Part shown: piece by piece, positions 62,770-64,000 of the stretch
Layout: every line of letters starts with the position of its first letter
How positions within the stretch are numbered: the first letter of the stretch is position 1
Assembly (NCBI GenBank): GCA_903822005.1
Contig: CAIJNL010000002.1
Coordinates: 248,001-312,000, forward strand
DNA: 64,000 nt
Reading direction: 5' to 3'
From: an uncultured Nitrospiraceae bacterium
Lineage (GTDB): Bacteria > Nitrospirota > Thermodesulfovibrionia > Thermodesulfovibrionales > Dissulfurispiraceae
Made by a program: the position numbers and the translations under genes
Notes under the pieces: generated by a model
The model's database searches: none
What the model was told of the DNA's origin: nothing
What the model saw: the letters and a program-made list of their open reading frames with translations, nothing else

Positions 62770-63555
62770 TTGGACCCAGAGATTTTGCAGGCCATTGTCC
62801 TTGGCATTGTTCAGGGGCTGACAGAATTTTTTCCGGTCAGCAGCACCGCCCATCTCATACTGTTTCCCTGGGTTTTCGGCTGGCATGGGCAGATAGACAC
62901 CCTCGCCTTTGATGTTGCGTTGCATGGCGGCACTCTTGTCGCCTTGCTCGTCTGTTTTTACAGGGAATGGATAGATATGCTGACTAAAAACCACAAGGCG
63001 TTGCTGACGGTCATGATCGCGGCAGTTCCAGCCGGCATAGCCGCGCTGCTGCTGCACAAGATAGTCGAAGAGACCCTTCGCAATCCGCTTGTAATAGCAG
63101 TAGCGCTTGTGGTCTTCAGCTTTGTAATGCTCTACGCCGACCGTTTTGCTGACCGCCATAAGGCAGACTCCAAATCAGAACCTTCCCGTACGGATGCCTT
63201 AATAATAGGGATGCTGCAGATCATTGCCCTGGTGCCGGGTGTTTCGCGCTCAGGCATTACGATGTCTACCGGCATGTTCACCAAACTTACCCGCGAGGGC
63301 GCGGCTCGCTTTTCGTTCCTGGTCTCGACGCCCCTGATCGGCGGAGCGACCGTCTGGGAAGGCCGCAAAATATTCGGTCATTCCGAGGCCTTCCGTCTTG
63401 ATGTAGTCGCAGTTGGTGTAATAACAGCCGCGATATCGGGTTTTTTTGCAATCCGCTTCCTGCTCAGTTATCTGAAGACCCATCGTTTCGATGTGTTTGT
63501 ATATTACAGGTTCGGACTTGCTGCTATAATATTAGCATTATGGCTGAAAGGTTAA
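62770..63555 (+). CDS. uppP: Undecaprenyl-diphosphatase
   Basis: A 261-residue multi-span membrane enzyme (BacA type) that recycles the lipid carrier of wall synthesis and gives bacitracin resistance. Motif one is GLTEFFPVSSTAHL near residue 17-30, and motif two is PGVSRSGITM near 157, with RFSFLVSTP. The start codon is TTG with GGAGG five bases upstream. Its last 16 bases overlap the ftsK start. Confidence 0.95.
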   Translation: MDPEILQAIVLGIVQGLTEFFPVSSTAHLILFPWVFGWHGQIDTLAFDVALHGGTLVALLVCFYREWIDMLTKNHKALLTVMIAAVPAGIAALLLHKIVEETLRNPLVIAVALVVFSFVMLYADRFADRHKADSKSEPSRTDALIIGMLQIIALVPGVSRSGITMSTGMFTKLTREGAARFSFLVSTPLIGGATVWEGRKIFGHSEAFRLDVVAVGVITAAISGFFAIRFLLSYLKTHRFDVFVYYRFGLAAIILALWLKG

Positions 63556-64000
63556 TCACGCCTGACGAAGAAGAGCTGCTCAATCCGTCATCTCCGAGGA
63601 GAAGGCAGTCATCTGGCAGCCGCAAAAATCAGGACAGCCGGGCAAAGAAAATCCGGTGGATCACCGGCGTACTCGCGATACTCGGCAGCATCTATCTTGC
63701 TCTTACCCTGATATCTTTCACCAAATGGGATCCGTCAATATTCACGTACTCCAACAGGCCTGTACAGAACTACGGGGGCATCGTAGGCGCGTATATTTCG
63801 GACCTGATACTCTCAACTATCGGAATTACCGGATATCTCCTGCCACTGTTCCTGATCGGCTACGGCGTCAGGAAGATGCTCGGCGGAGAGAGGAATCTTT
63901 TTCATATTGCAGGCTTTATACTCTTTATCCTTGCGCTTGCGATGATGGCCGAGCTCATCTCCCAGTCCACAGCGAGATCTCTCGATCCGTCCGGGGGTCT
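63540..64000 (+). CDS. ftsK: DNA translocase FtsK, N-terminal part
   Basis: The first ~153 codons of an FtsK/SpoIIIE-type protein, cut by the window end. After a charged head (TPDEEELLNPSSPRRRQSSG) come the membrane spans, including ITGVLAILGSIYLALTLISF, NYGGIVGAYISDLILSTIGI and HIAGFILFILALAMMAELIS. The spacing and the WDPS...NYGG..GA pattern match the FtsK_4TM anchor. The motor domain would lie beyond the window. The ATG overlaps the uppP end, so the genes are coupled. Confidence 0.85.
   Translation, partial: MAERLITPDEEELLNPSSPRRRQSSGSRKNQDSRAKKIRWITGVLAILGSIYLALTLISFTKWDPSIFTYSNRPVQNYGGIVGAYISDLILSTIGITGYLLPLFLIGYGVRKMLGGERNLFHIAGFILFILALAMMAELISQSTARSLDPSGG

Noticed and set aside
1-64000. 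CRISPR arrays, rRNA or tRNA genes
   Set aside because: No run of evenly spaced identical repeats and no rRNA- or tRNA-like segment was seen on reading either strand; a dedicated covariance search was not possible.

Overview
The window carries the gene set of a free-living, Gram-negative, probably anaerobic or microaerophilic bacterium of roughly even GC content. Evidence for the envelope type is an RND pump with two TolC-type outer-membrane factors and several lipoproteins. Rubredoxin, ferritin, a triheme c7-type cytochrome, two radical SAM proteins, the many PAS/GAF/response-regulator signalling proteins and the co-occurrence of RNase J with Rho suggest a deep-branching lineage such as Nitrospirota or a Desulfobacterota-like group. 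That placement is inference; no rRNA or tRNA gene is visible.

Layout. Positions 1-4006 (minus strand) hold the start of a transketolase, a TPR protein, a 43-residue membrane peptide and YajQ. Positions 4261-12269 hold a hybrid histidine kinase whose input domain matches the plant ethylene-receptor domain, a TM2 protein, argS, pyrB, folP (minus) and a GAF protein. Positions 12328-17541 are a minus-strand operon: amidase, GerMN protein, murI, rph, ftsH. Positions 17729-23870 are a tightly coupled phosphorelay cluster of two histidine kinases, REC-PAS, a 31-codon ORF, REC-HD-GYP and REC. Next come rho, a thioesterase, a chemoreceptor, a methyltransferase gene broken by one amber codon, and an AT-rich restriction-modification island (29013-30894) with a NotI-type endonuclease and an adenine methyltransferase.

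Positions 33261-43553 are a composite efflux locus: TetR with a promoter overlapped by a 24-bp operator, RND adaptor, RND pump, two outer-membrane factors, EmrA and EmrB. Positions 43583-49585 hold a nucleotidyltransferase-like gene, a TPM protein, LemA, a SnoaL-like protein, pirin, DoxX, a lipoprotein and a HicAB module whose promoter implies a leaderless transcript. Positions 49924-57658 hold an Abi-alpha-type protein, rubredoxin, a minus-strand group (cytochrome c7, 7TM kinase, SDR, radical SAM), a second radical SAM/SDR pair and a RelE-like toxin-antitoxin pair. Positions 57724-64000 hold CopA, RNase J, ferritin, UppP and the start of FtsK.

The least explained signals are three dispersed copies of a ~150-bp foldback element (7156, 10193, 32598) whose arms co-vary between copies, a perfect 30-bp palindrome inside a kinase gene, a 27-bp inverted repeat inside the RNase J gene, and the translationally coupled 31-codon ORF in the phosphorelay. 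The biological points most worth following are the ethylene-type sensor and the NotI-fold nuclease paired with a D12-class adenine methyltransferase.
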